Origin: Daejeonella sp. H1SJ63
GTDB taxonomy: Bacteria; Bacteroidota; Bacteroidia; Sphingobacteriales; Sphingobacteriaceae
Assembly (NCBI RefSeq): GCF_029360775.1
Contig: NZ_JARKMZ010000039.1
Location: forward strand, 95,279 to 159,278
Reading direction: 5' to 3'
Length of the DNA stretch: 64,000 nt
Part shown: positions 36,116 to 45,063 of the stretch, in pieces
Position numbering within the stretch: position 1 is the stretch's first letter
Layout of the letters: each line of letters opens with the position of its first letter
The notes under the pieces: generated by a model
Told to the model about the DNA's origin: nothing
The model's database searches: none
Seen by the model: only the letters and a program-made list of their open reading frames with translations
Position numbers and translations under genes: made by a program

Positions 36116-36604
36116 TCAATGTGAAGCGGTTTCAAGGTTATTCTTTGTATCGTGAAGCATATTATTCAAACACCAATTGCAGTACCAGCGTGCAAACAGA
36201 AAAGAAAGTATCTTATAAAACCAATCTTTTGGCGGTAAATAACTAATTGAAAGTTTCACTATACTTCCTTTCTCATTCGGCAAAATCTCAAACCACATCC
36301 GATACCAGGACATAATAATAATTTTTGCATTGCCAAAAGTCTCCCATGCTTTTAACAAGGGAGGTTGCCATTGGGTGACCACTTCAGTGAAATCCAATGG
36401 CATTCCCATCATGTTACCATACCAACGATATTTGGCGCCTACGCCTGATGAGTGAGTTGAAAGTTGCTCGAGTTTCAACTTACTTCCCATCATCATCATT
36501 GAACTTTGACTCATGTGCATTCCTGTTTTTGAAAAATTATCCAGCTGTCTGAATACTTTATCAGGAGGGGAGTGAATGAGGATGCTTTTATTTTTTGTTT
36601 TCAT
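36116..36604 (-). CDS. SRPBCC-family protein with a methionine-rich segment
   Basis: A 162-residue protein with the START/SRPBCC ligand-binding pattern (HSPPDKVFRQLDNFSKTG, YRWYGNMMGMPLDFTEVV, LKAWETFG). The segment HMSQSSMMMMGSK carries six methionines in 13 residues, unusual for this fold, and a WYCNWC motif lies near the C-terminus. Its ATG overlaps the stop of the PRPP synthetase gene by 4 bases. The Met-rich stretch could bind copper given the neighbours, but it also falls where other members have variable residues. Ligand unknown. Confidence 0.75.
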   Translation of the reverse strand: MKTKNKSILIHSPPDKVFRQLDNFSKTGMHMSQSSMMMMGSKLKLEQLSTHSSGVGAKYRWYGNMMGMPLDFTEVVTQWQPPLLKAWETFGNAKIIIMSWYRMWFEILPNEKGSIVKLSISYLPPKDWFYKILSFLFARWYCNWCLNNMLHDTKNNLETASH

Positions 36605-37482
36605 TGATAAGTGATTGATGAAACGATAATGTCATCTATCTTGATTCTATTTGATTCATGTGGAATAGTGTTACAGGTAATAACATCTTCTGCTCCTGCA
36701 TAAAGCAAATCAGCATAAGCATTGTTAGCAAATATTCCATGAACACCAATACAAAAAGGCTTTTTCATTCCTGCGTTTTTTAGGTGGATCACAGTTGCAA
36801 TCATAGTTTGTGCAGTTGAAATAATATCATCTACTAACACGGGCGTATGATTTTTATAATTAATAACCTGTGGAACTGAGATTTCTACCTCGTCATCACC
36901 CTTCCTTGTTTTTTCGAGAACAATAAAAGGTGCTTCGGAATTCTTTGCGACCTCTGATACCCATTGAGAGCTTTCGCTGTCTGGCCCGACTAGTAATGGT
37001 TTAGTAATATTCTTTCTTATCCAATCGGAAATTAAGTTTGATGCATGCAGAACAGTTGTTGGGATGGAATATATCTCAGATAAATTATTTCTGCGGTGCA
37101 AATGAGGATCGATGGTAATAAGTGAATCCGCGAATGATGAAGCGAGTTTTGAAAAATATGTCGAAGTAATCCCTTCACCTGCATGAAAGCGTTTGTCCTG
37201 GCGCATATAGGCAAGATAAGGTGAAATGAGGCAGGTGCATTTTGCCCCAAGTTCTTTTGCAGTCTGTGATAAGAAGAACAGTGGCAGCACCTTGTTATCC
37301 GGATGATCTAATGTGCATACCATAATCACTTGTTTGTCTTTAACATCGGAGAGAATTTTAACGTAAGTCTCCCCATCGGGGAACTGGCGGATAATTGCAA
37401 TACCTAACTCAGCATTACACTTATCTGCCAGCGAATTAGTTAGTGGTTCATTTCCTGGTAAAGCAAAAAATATCTTTTGCAT
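36601..37482 (-). CDS. prs: Ribose-phosphate pyrophosphokinase (PRPP synthetase), short form
   Basis: A 293-residue enzyme making 5-phosphoribosyl-1-diphosphate from ribose-5-phosphate and ATP. Motifs: RQFPDGETYVKI, SPYLAYMRQDKRFHAGEGITS, IDPHLHRR, the PRPP-binding loop VLVDDIISTAQTMI. At 293 residues it is shorter than housekeeping bacterial Prs (about 310-320) and nearer to archaeal-type enzymes. It is probably a second copy, placed between AMP phosphorylase (1 base upstream) and the SRPBCC gene (4-base overlap). Next to an AMP phosphorylase it suggests a dedicated nucleotide-ribose cycle. Confidence 0.88.
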   Translation of the reverse strand: MQKIFFALPGNEPLTNSLADKCNAELGIAIIRQFPDGETYVKILSDVKDKQVIMVCTLDHPDNKVLPLFFLSQTAKELGAKCTCLISPYLAYMRQDKRFHAGEGITSTYFSKLASSFADSLITIDPHLHRRNNLSEIYSIPTTVLHASNLISDWIRKNITKPLLVGPDSESSQWVSEVAKNSEAPFIVLEKTRKGDDEVEISVPQVINYKNHTPVLVDDIISTAQTMIATVIHLKNAGMKKPFCIGVHGIFANNAYADLLYAGAEDVITCNTIPHESNRIKIDDIIVSSITYQ

Positions 37483-37483
37483 T

Positions 37484-38992
37484 TTATACGATTTTGATTA
37501 TTTGACTGATAGAATTTAAGTAATCAACTGTGTATTGTAATTCTCCTTCTGCTTCAGAATAAATAGTATACAGTATTTGTCCTATTTCTATTTTAGTTCC
37601 AATTGGTGAATTGAAATAAATTCCTGCGGAAGGGCTATGGGGAGCACCTGCAAGTTTGGCAATTTTAGCTAATTTCCTGTTGTCGATACCAATCACCGTT
37701 CCGGCAGTTTCAGATTTGATATCCTTTTTATATCTCGCGAATTTAGGTTCCTTAAATCCTCCCTGAGCGATGCAGATATTTTGAAATTTAACATAGGCTT
37801 GTCCACTTTCCAGTATTTGTTTTGCTTTTGTAACGCCTTTTCCTAATTCAATTTTACCGGATAGCTCAAGCAGTGCTCCAGAAATAATTAGTGATTTTTC
37901 TTTCAGATCGGCGGGAGCATCATTTTGATTTCTTAATACAGAAAGAATATCCATCGCCTCTAATGAAGGCCCAATTCCTTTACCTATGGGCTGGGTGCCA
38001 TCCGTAATTAATATTACTACATTTAATTTTATGGCATCGCCAACTGCTTTGAAATAATATTGCAGCTTAATTGCTTCATCCTGTGTTCTCACTTTCGCTG
38101 TGTCACCAACAGGGATCTCGATTACAACGTGCGTAGAGCCCGCCGCTGCTTTTTTTGATAGTACTGATGCGATCATCTGTCCGGTGCTATCAATGTCAAG
38201 CGCTTTTTCGACCCTGATTAAAATATCATCTGCAGGGCTCAAGTTGACTGAGCCTCCCCATGCAAGACATCCTCCTTCTTTTGTTACTACTTCTTTTAGG
38301 CGTTCAACAGACAAGTCTACAGTAGTCATGGTCTCCATTGTATCAGATGTTCCAGCAGGCGAAGTAATTGCACGTGAGGATGTCTTAGGAATTGTCAATC
38401 CAGCAGCTGCAACTATGGCCACCACAATAGGAGTGGTACGATTTCCGGGTAAACCTCCAATAGAATGTTTATCAAGAATGATTTTTTCATCCCATTTTAA
38501 TCTTGAGCCGGAGTCGATCATGGCTTTTGTGAGACTAATAATCTCGTCTAAATCCAAATTATCACCCGCGCAGGCGGCAATAAATGCTGCTATTTCAATA
38601 TCGGAATAAAGTCCACGTGTAAGGTCATTGATGATCCGTCGATAGGCTACGTCATCAATTTTTTTGTGATACATCTTTGCGCGAACATCACTCAATGATT
38701 CGATTTGTTTGAGATGGGTGATTGCAATTAGATCACCCGCTTTTGCATTTAACCGCTTCAGCGCCATATTAGAAAGTGCCGCTTCATGTTCCTGCAGCAA
38801 GTCTGAAGTAACAACATTCAGCGTAGCAATAATCTGGCTTTCTTTGAGACTAACAACAACTCGTGTAAGAGCTGAAAACCCTTCTGAAAGACAGATATGG
38901 CAATCACTTCGCATATATATAATGTGCTCACGATAGGTATCGATACCAAGTGATTTTACTGTTAAAGTCTTTGAAATATGCTGGTGTGCCAT
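37484..38992 (-). CDS. AMP phosphorylase / thymidine phosphorylase family (archaeal type)
   Basis: A 502-residue member of the nucleoside phosphorylase class. An N-terminal extra domain (about residues 1-85), a helical domain, the glycosyltransferase-3-like domain with DKHSIGGLPGNRTTPIV near 165, and the PYNP C-terminal domain (KLAGAPHSPSAGIYFN) are present. The IGG-L-PGNRTT loop and the N-terminal extension match archaeal AMP phosphorylases (NMP plus phosphate to base plus ribose-1,5-bisphosphate), not the TGGVGDK loop of true thymidine phosphorylases. No RuBisCO or R15P isomerase is nearby. The PRPP synthetase directly follows, which suggests linked ribose-phosphate metabolism. Confidence 0.87.
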   Translation of the reverse strand: MAHQHISKTLTVKSLGIDTYREHIIYMRSDCHICLSEGFSALTRVVVSLKESQIIATLNVVTSDLLQEHEAALSNMALKRLNAKAGDLIAITHLKQIESLSDVRAKMYHKKIDDVAYRRIINDLTRGLYSDIEIAAFIAACAGDNLDLDEIISLTKAMIDSGSRLKWDEKIILDKHSIGGLPGNRTTPIVVAIVAAAGLTIPKTSSRAITSPAGTSDTMETMTTVDLSVERLKEVVTKEGGCLAWGGSVNLSPADDILIRVEKALDIDSTGQMIASVLSKKAAAGSTHVVIEIPVGDTAKVRTQDEAIKLQYYFKAVGDAIKLNVVILITDGTQPIGKGIGPSLEAMDILSVLRNQNDAPADLKEKSLIISGALLELSGKIELGKGVTKAKQILESGQAYVKFQNICIAQGGFKEPKFARYKKDIKSETAGTVIGIDNRKLAKIAKLAGAPHSPSAGIYFNSPIGTKIEIGQILYTIYSEAEGELQYTVDYLNSISQIIKIV

Positions 38993-39104
38993 TTAGCTAT
39001 TAATTGATAGGTTAATACTCAAATCCATCCTGTATATAGTGGGGCTTGGTTATTGTTGTTGTCGAACCGGAAAATTGAATCGTAATTTTAGATTCCCTTT
39101 TCAA

Positions 39105-41804
39105 TTATAAAATAAGTTTAATGCGTTTTAAGACTTGATTAATTATCAGTGAAAGCAAACTGAATCCACATATAATGGTAAGGTCTTGCCGGCTTGGAGG
39201 ATACAATGACAGTACATTTGCAACTGGAGGGACTAAGTATGTACCTAATGTGAGCATAATACACGAAAATATTGCGAACCAAACATACTTATTAGTGAAT
39301 ACATCGGTTTTAAAAAATGGTTTAGTGTTATCAGTTGACATATTTAATGTATGCAAAACTTGACAAAGAATGAGTGTTATAAATAAAATATTGTTGCATA
39401 CTTCCGGGTTCCAGGGTTCTGATTTATGAATAGTAAAGTGTGAGAAGACAACTGCACCGATGGTACATGCCATTATGACTAATGAATAGACAAAAATTGA
39501 AATCCATCTTTGCCGGTTTATAATAGGGTCATTTGAATTTCTTGGAGGTAATAGCATTATTGAATCGCTACCTTTAGTTACCCCGAGTGCAAGTGCTGGC
39601 AAAACATCAGTGACAATATTGATATATAAAATTTGCAATGCGAACAATCCGAAGTGTAAGTTAAAAATAGATGCAATTGACACTATCAACAATTCGGTGA
39701 TATTACATGAGAGTAAAAACACTACAAACTTTCGTATGTTTTCAAAAATAATTCTGCCTTGTTTTATAGCAAGTACAATCGATCCGAATGAATCATCTTT
39801 AAGGATCATGCTCGAAACTTCTTGTGCTACCTGAGTTCCACGTAAACCCATTGCTATGCCTATGTCCGCTTTCTTTAAGGCCGGAGCATCATTTACCCCA
39901 TCTCCAGTCATGCCAACTACGTATTTATTTTCCTGCAATACTGAAACCAAATCCAACTTTTGTTTAGGACTTACTCGTGCAAATATTGTAGAGTTAGACC
40001 ATTTTTGTTTTTCTTCTGAAGAAAGATTTTCATAATCATTCATTTCATCACCGTGAATCACTACTTCATCATCCGAACCTGATATGCCAAGTTTGGATGC
40101 AATATTTTTTGCGGTGGCAGGATGGTCCCCTGTAATCATTACAACCTTTATTCCGGCGGATTTACATTGTCGAATAGCTTCAAATACATCTTCTCGTGGA
40201 GGGTCGAGCATTCCGATCAAACCAACAAAAATAAGATTGCTTGTCAATTCAGTTGTAGATTCTTCTGCATCTTTATAAGCAGTTCCTATCATCCGCAAAC
40301 CTGATGCTGCCAGTTTTTCAGCTTCATGTATCCATTTTGTTTTCGTTGTCTGATCGAGTGTTATAATTTCGTCTTTCGCAAGTAGAAGACTGCATCGTTT
40401 AATCAATTCTTCAACAGCGCCCTTTGCAACAACAAAATATTGTTCATTTGACTGATGCAAAGTAGCCATGATGCGTGTTTCTGATGAAAATGGCTCTTCT
40501 TTAATTTTTGGGAACTGCTTTCTGAATGGCACAATATCCACGTCATTGCAGTAGGCGAATTTTAACAAGCCGGTTTCAAGAGGGTCTCCAACTTCTTCAA
40601 TCAGTTTATTTTTAAAAACAAGTTCCGATGTGTTGCATAATACCGCTATTTTTTTGATAGTCTGATAACCTCCACTTTTAGAAACATGGTCGTCAAGAGG
40701 AAAATCACACCTTCGTAATAAGGTGTTTAATTTTATTTCCAATCTACCTTCACTGGTAACGATCGTGGTGACTTCAATTATATTTTGAGTAAGCGTTCCC
40801 GTTTTATCTGTGCAAATAACATTAGTTCCCCCTAAGGTTTCAACGGATTCTAGTTTCTTTACAATCACATTATGCTTTGCCATTTTAACCATCCCTTGTG
40901 CAAGCGCAAGTGTAGCAACAATAGGTAGTCCTTCCGGTATCGCGGCCACGGCTAGAGCGATGGAGGTTTTAAGCATTTCTATAACTGGGTCACCGTAAAG
41001 TATTCCTGCGATAAAAATTACGATGACTAAAGCGACTGTAATTTTTATCAGTTTCTTACTGAACTCTTCTAGCTTTTTTTCCAAGGGAGTTACCGCCTGC
41101 TCAGCCATTTGTACCATCGAAGCTATTTTGCCTATCTCTGTATTCATTCCCGTCCCGGTCACAATTGCTTTTGCATTCCCGCTTATTACAAAAGTTCCTT
41201 TGTAAATCATATTTATCCTTTCGGCGAGCGAGATACCTTTATTAAGAATCCTGTCTTGCTTTTCAACAGGCATCGATTCACCTGTCAATGCGGATTCATT
41301 CACATGGAATTGCGACACGTTAAAGACCCGTGCGTCAGAAGGAATAATATCACCTGCTTCGATGTATAGGATATCGCCAGGCACAATTTCAGCCGATGGA
41401 ATTTCAGTTAAGATATTATCGCGAATGACTTTTGCATTCGTCTGTGTCATACGCCTAAGGGCGTCCATGGATCGCTCCGCCTGAAGTTCCATCAGAAAGC
41501 CTATGATTGCATTTATTATAATTACAGCAATAATTGCAATCCCCTCGAGCCACTCCCTGAAAAAAAAGGATAATGCGGCTGCGGTCAAGAGCATATACAC
41601 CATGGGATTTACAAACTGGCTAAGAAAGATTAGAAGGAGGTTTTTCTTTTTCTTCTGTTCGACAATATTTTTTCCGAATAGTTGACAGCGTTTTTCTACT
41701 TCTTTAGTTAATAAGCCTTCAGGAGTATTTGAATTCAACTGTTTGCAAAGTTCCTCTGTGGTGGAAGAATGTGCGTTGTCAATGGGGTAGTGGATGGTAT
41801 TCAT
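39105..41804 (-). CDS. P2-type cation ATPase, Ca2+-ATPase-like
   Basis: An 899-residue cation pump with N-terminal cation-ATPase domain, actuator motif NESALTGES, phosphorylation Asp333 in CTDKTGTLTQN and hinge GMTGDGVNDAPALKKADIGIAMG. Membrane residues that bind Ca2+ in SERCA-type pumps are retained: PEGLP in M4, NITE in M5 (Asn and Glu) and NIVTD in M6 (Asn and Asp). So Ca2+ or Mn2+ export is the best guess; copper pumps instead have CPC. The start ATG overlaps the upstream nuclease gene by 4 bases. Oddly placed within a copper-efflux cluster. Confidence 0.9.
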   Translation of the reverse strand: MNTIHYPIDNAHSSTTEELCKQLNSNTPEGLLTKEVEKRCQLFGKNIVEQKKKKNLLLIFLSQFVNPMVYMLLTAAALSFFFREWLEGIAIIAVIIINAIIGFLMELQAERSMDALRRMTQTNAKVIRDNILTEIPSAEIVPGDILYIEAGDIIPSDARVFNVSQFHVNESALTGESMPVEKQDRILNKGISLAERINMIYKGTFVISGNAKAIVTGTGMNTEIGKIASMVQMAEQAVTPLEKKLEEFSKKLIKITVALVIVIFIAGILYGDPVIEMLKTSIALAVAAIPEGLPIVATLALAQGMVKMAKHNVIVKKLESVETLGGTNVICTDKTGTLTQNIIEVTTIVTSEGRLEIKLNTLLRRCDFPLDDHVSKSGGYQTIKKIAVLCNTSELVFKNKLIEEVGDPLETGLLKFAYCNDVDIVPFRKQFPKIKEEPFSSETRIMATLHQSNEQYFVVAKGAVEELIKRCSLLLAKDEIITLDQTTKTKWIHEAEKLAASGLRMIGTAYKDAEESTTELTSNLIFVGLIGMLDPPREDVFEAIRQCKSAGIKVVMITGDHPATAKNIASKLGISGSDDEVVIHGDEMNDYENLSSEEKQKWSNSTIFARVSPKQKLDLVSVLQENKYVVGMTGDGVNDAPALKKADIGIAMGLRGTQVAQEVSSMILKDDSFGSIVLAIKQGRIIFENIRKFVVFLLSCNITELLIVSIASIFNLHFGLFALQILYINIVTDVLPALALGVTKGSDSIMLLPPRNSNDPIINRQRWISIFVYSLVIMACTIGAVVFSHFTIHKSEPWNPEVCNNILFITLILCQVLHTLNMSTDNTKPFFKTDVFTNKYVWFAIFSCIMLTLGTYLVPPVANVLSLYPPSRQDLTIICGFSLLSLIINQVLKRIKLIL

Positions 41805-42658
41805 TTGTGTGCTCTATTACATAAAGCTTGAGCTTCGTTCATTATAACCTTTCTTCGTTCCTTGTTGATTTTAGCATAGGAAAGTAAGTCCGGAGCTAGG
41901 CAAAGCTCCCTGCATAACACGATTTGGTTATCAAGAAGAAGCTTTTTTTCATTCAGACTCAAAGTCGTGAGGCAGGTAAGTGGATACAATCCGGAAGCAT
42001 CTATCTGTTCACGTAAACTGTTGCCTTTTAGAAAATCCAAGCTCAGTAAATTAAGTCGTGCACAGGACCCATATTTGATAGCATCATCTGAAAATCTTGT
42101 ATTCGTCACTACCCATCCCTGGTGAAACTTGGTGCCGTGGCCAGGAATATTTTTCCATTGCTCTTCCACATCTTTAAAGTGTGCCTGTATATAAAGTGGA
42201 ATTTTTACATCGCAATTGGTGCCCTGCAGATTATGAAACTTGCATTCAACCATGAAATGATGGTTCTCCCTTTCAGCCATCACATCAATTTCATGATTCA
42301 CACAATGTCCCTTTACAATTTCTCCCACTTTTACTCTATAACCCTGATGAGATAGGAAGGCTGCAATATATTTTTCAAAAGGGAAACCACTTGGGCCTAG
42401 CTCCAGAATGGCGCGTTTGAGTTTATATCTTGCTGCAACAGTTCTGGATTTATTCTTTAATAAGCTGAAAGCAATTTTATAAATTTCAGTGGTAGGAATA
42501 CCTTCGTAAACCTGGCTTTCCATTTCACTCATTATGGAATCAATCGTTTCGTCATTTGCACCTGCACGATGAAGTGAGAGCTTGAGTTTCTTTGGCATGA
42601 ATAGCGTTCTTTCTCCCGAAGCTTTGGTGATAATAACATTTCGATTTTTCGATACCAT
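41801..42658 (-). CDS. ATP-cone domain fused to an Mrr-like nuclease domain
   Basis: A 285-residue protein. Residues about 5-88 are an ATP-cone (VIITKASGERTLFMPKKLKLSL, through TVAARYKLKRAILELGPSG), a nucleotide sensor known from ribonucleotide reductase and NrdR. Residues about 95-210 look like an Mrr-type restriction-endonuclease fold, with the D-x(n)-E-x-K active site in HEIDVMAERENHHFMVECKF. The last 75 residues are helical. The ATG at 42658 is preferred over a GTG one codon upstream. The gene lies between the RND efflux genes and the cation pump, with 4-base overlap to the latter. Function unknown; nucleotide-gated DNA cleavage is an inference from the domains. Confidence 0.82.
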   Translation of the reverse strand: MVSKNRNVIITKASGERTLFMPKKLKLSLHRAGANDETIDSIMSEMESQVYEGIPTTEIYKIAFSLLKNKSRTVAARYKLKRAILELGPSGFPFEKYIAAFLSHQGYRVKVGEIVKGHCVNHEIDVMAERENHHFMVECKFHNLQGTNCDVKIPLYIQAHFKDVEEQWKNIPGHGTKFHQGWVVTNTRFSDDAIKYGSCARLNLLSLDFLKGNSLREQIDASGLYPLTCLTTLSLNEKKLLLDNQIVLCRELCLAPDLLSYAKINKERRKVIMNEAQALCNRAHK

Positions 42659-42699
42659 CACATGTTTCTTTTAATGATATTTTTTTTTGATAATGTAGT

Positions 42700-43896
42700 T
42701 CACATATTATGACCTTCCATTGGTTTGACACCCATTTTGAAGATATATTCGCTGTTGAGTAAATATGCACCTGTGACCACTACCAAATCACCTGGCAGCA
42801 AACCACTTTTTATTTCTACTTTATTATTGGCCTCTCCACCAAGTTCTACCATTTTACTTTTGAATGTGTTTTTACCTGTTTGGACCCATACGGTAGCTCC
42901 TTTGGTATCACGAATAACGGCATCAACTGGTAAGGTGAAAGATAAATGTTTTGTGTTGCTGAGATAGACATATGCAGGCATCCCTGGCTTCAAGCGTTTA
43001 TTTCTGTTCGGAATTGAAACGCGTACCAGATTAATTCTTGATCCGGACACGATCTCGGGATTTACGAAGTTAATTCTGCCAGGGATTTCTTCATTTGCCA
43101 TATCGGGAATACGAACAATAGCGGGAGCATCCTGGGCTAAGGATGAGAATTGCGAAGCATATACCTGCGCTTCTGCCCACAAAGTAGAAAGGTCAACCAA
43201 TTCAACAATGGTACCGCCTTCCATAACATAATCGCCCTGTAATATGTTCAAAGCAGTGATATAACCACTTCCTGTACTATAAAATGTAGTAGTTGGATCA
43301 GCCTTTCCGGTCAGTACAAGCTGTTTGATCTGACTGCTGTTCATTCCCCATAACCTGAGTTTATTTTCTGCACTTTGTTCAAGAGCAGCGAAATCAATGA
43401 GCTCATTGCCGGCAAGTATTCTTCGCCTTTCCCTAGTCTTTAGATATTCCTGTTTCGCATTATTTAACTCTTCGCTATAAATGTCATATAGCCTATCTCC
43501 ATTTCGCACATAGTCTCCAGTATTTTTGAAGTACAACCGCTCTATTCGGCCCATAACTCTTGAACTGATCGCTGAAGTTTTGGTCTGGTCATAATTCAGG
43601 ACCGCAGTTAAAACAGTTTGACTGCCAATATCACCGGAGCGAATAGTATCAACACTAATATTTCCCAAATGAATTTGCTGATCACTTAATTGCAGCTCAT
43701 CCTTGTCAGGTGTTGCTGAGCTGCTTACCTGAATTAAGGGCATTTGACAGATAGGGCAATTCCCAGGCTTACTTACCATTACCTGCGGGTGCATGGAGCA
43801 GGTATAGTTAACCTCGTCATTTACTGTATGGGTGTCATGCTTTTTCTCCGAGCATGCCCATAATAAACAAACGAAAAATATTAGCAGATAACGCAT
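42700..43896 (-). CDS. cusB: CusB-like RND adaptor with N-terminal metal-binding domain
   Basis: A 398-residue periplasmic adaptor (membrane fusion protein) of an RND metal-efflux pump. A lipoprotein-like signal (FVCLLWAC) precedes a heavy-metal-binding domain (YTCSMHPQVMVSKPGNCPICQMPLI), then the adaptor hairpin, lipoyl and barrel domains (FKNTGDYVRNGDRLYDIYS, ILQGDYVMEGGTIVELVDLSTLW). Such adaptors pass Cu(I) or Ag(I) to CusA. It is the second adaptor in the operon, 3 bases after the first, an arrangement seen in some Bacteroidetes copper clusters. Confidence 0.87.
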   Translation of the reverse strand: MRYLLIFFVCLLWACSEKKHDTHTVNDEVNYTCSMHPQVMVSKPGNCPICQMPLIQVSSSATPDKDELQLSDQQIHLGNISVDTIRSGDIGSQTVLTAVLNYDQTKTSAISSRVMGRIERLYFKNTGDYVRNGDRLYDIYSEELNNAKQEYLKTRERRRILAGNELIDFAALEQSAENKLRLWGMNSSQIKQLVLTGKADPTTTFYSTGSGYITALNILQGDYVMEGGTIVELVDLSTLWAEAQVYASQFSSLAQDAPAIVRIPDMANEEIPGRINFVNPEIVSGSRINLVRVSIPNRNKRLKPGMPAYVYLSNTKHLSFTLPVDAVIRDTKGATVWVQTGKNTFKSKMVELGGEANNKVEIKSGLLPGDLVVVTGAYLLNSEYIFKMGVKPMEGHNM

Positions 43897-43899
43897 ATA

Positions 43900-45063
43900 T
43901 TACTCTTTTACTTTAATGAAGCTTTCGCTGTCAATTAAATATTGTGCATTTAAAGCGACAGAATCGGATTCTGATATGCCCCTAATAATTTGAATGTTTT
44001 TACCCGATGTAATGCCGGTAATCACCTTTTTAGGGCTGAATCCATTTGCTGCTTTTAATAAAACAATCTTATCTATTCCCAGTGAAATTACAGATTCTTT
44101 TGGCAGCCAGTTAGCCATGTCCATATTTGCCGAGATACGTCCCCGCACCTGACTTCCCACGGGTAAACGCAGTATTGAATTATCAAAGTAAACTCTAACA
44201 GATGTCGTTCGACTATTATCCCTGTAAAAGGGTTCAATAAAATCAACATGACCCTGAAAAGATTGAGAGGCTGAAGATTCGGGATAAATGTTTACCAGCT
44301 GACCTTTTTTGATTAACGCTTGTCTGTCGGTATAAATATTCAACAGGGCCCATGCTTTTGAAGGATTATAAATACTAAAAAGTGTCTGCCCCTTTTGTAT
44401 ATACATCCCTTCTTTTAAATTCAATAATTCAGTACTGGGCTCAGTACTTTCCATTGATCCCTGAGAGGTTTGCTGCGCCATCGCGGTCGGCACTGCGCTC
44501 GTGTTATGTAAATGTCCTGTGGATCCACTATAGATACTTACCGCCAATAATGGCTTTCCTGTTTGCAGCACGTTCTGAATTTGTTCCGGATTCATCCCCA
44601 ACAATAGTAATTTTTGCCTGGCGGCACTGATCAAAGAGCTGTTTGCGGCGTCATTTTTTGTAACAAAAAGCAGGTTTTGCTGTGCAGTAAGCAATTCCGG
44701 ACTGTACACGTCCATGATTTTTTGCCCTTTCTCTATGTGCTGGTATTTATACCGCACATATAACTTCTCTATTCGCCCGCTTATTCTGGCCGAGATGGAA
44801 CCTGTCATACGGGTATCGTACTCTACACGGCCCATTGCGTCAATTTCCACAGTTATTGTGTCCTTTTTAATTGCAGTTACCGGAATTGTAGAAATGACAT
44901 ACTCGTTTGCAGATTTTAGGGATGTTTCTAAACTCAACTCCCGACGAATCAACTCCTTATTACCAGCTTCATTATGAAGGGTATGATCCTCTTTCTTATC
45001 ATTATTACATGCTAAGAATAAGAACAGTACAAAATAAGTCGGAAGCCGTGTTGAAACTATCAT
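43900..45063 (-). CDS. cusB: CusB-like RND adaptor, lipoprotein, without extra metal domain
   Basis: A 387-residue adaptor with a lipobox (LFLACNN). Adaptor motifs include GRIEKLYVRYKYQHIEKGQKIMD and a matching return strand LKEGMYIQKGQTLFSIYNPSKAW, with a long hairpin between. A stretch near residue 190 (HNTSAVPTAMAQQTSQGSME) is low-complexity. It has no HxxP/CPxC metal domain, unlike its neighbour, so the two adaptors may form a hetero-assembly on the CusA trimer. It starts right after the TolC-family gene's stop. Confidence 0.87.
   Translation of the reverse strand: MIVSTRLPTYFVLFLFLACNNDKKEDHTLHNEAGNKELIRRELSLETSLKSANEYVISTIPVTAIKKDTITVEIDAMGRVEYDTRMTGSISARISGRIEKLYVRYKYQHIEKGQKIMDVYSPELLTAQQNLLFVTKNDAANSSLISAARQKLLLLGMNPEQIQNVLQTGKPLLAVSIYSGSTGHLHNTSAVPTAMAQQTSQGSMESTEPSTELLNLKEGMYIQKGQTLFSIYNPSKAWALLNIYTDRQALIKKGQLVNIYPESSASQSFQGHVDFIEPFYRDNSRTTSVRVYFDNSILRLPVGSQVRGRISANMDMANWLPKESVISLGIDKIVLLKAANGFSPKKVITGITSGKNIQIIRGISESDSVALNAQYLIDSESFIKVKE

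Noticed and set aside
38100..38609. A 169-codon plus-strand frame opposite the AMP phosphorylase gene
   Set aside because: It mirrors a well-supported gene on the other strand and has no family resemblance; it is an antisense shadow.
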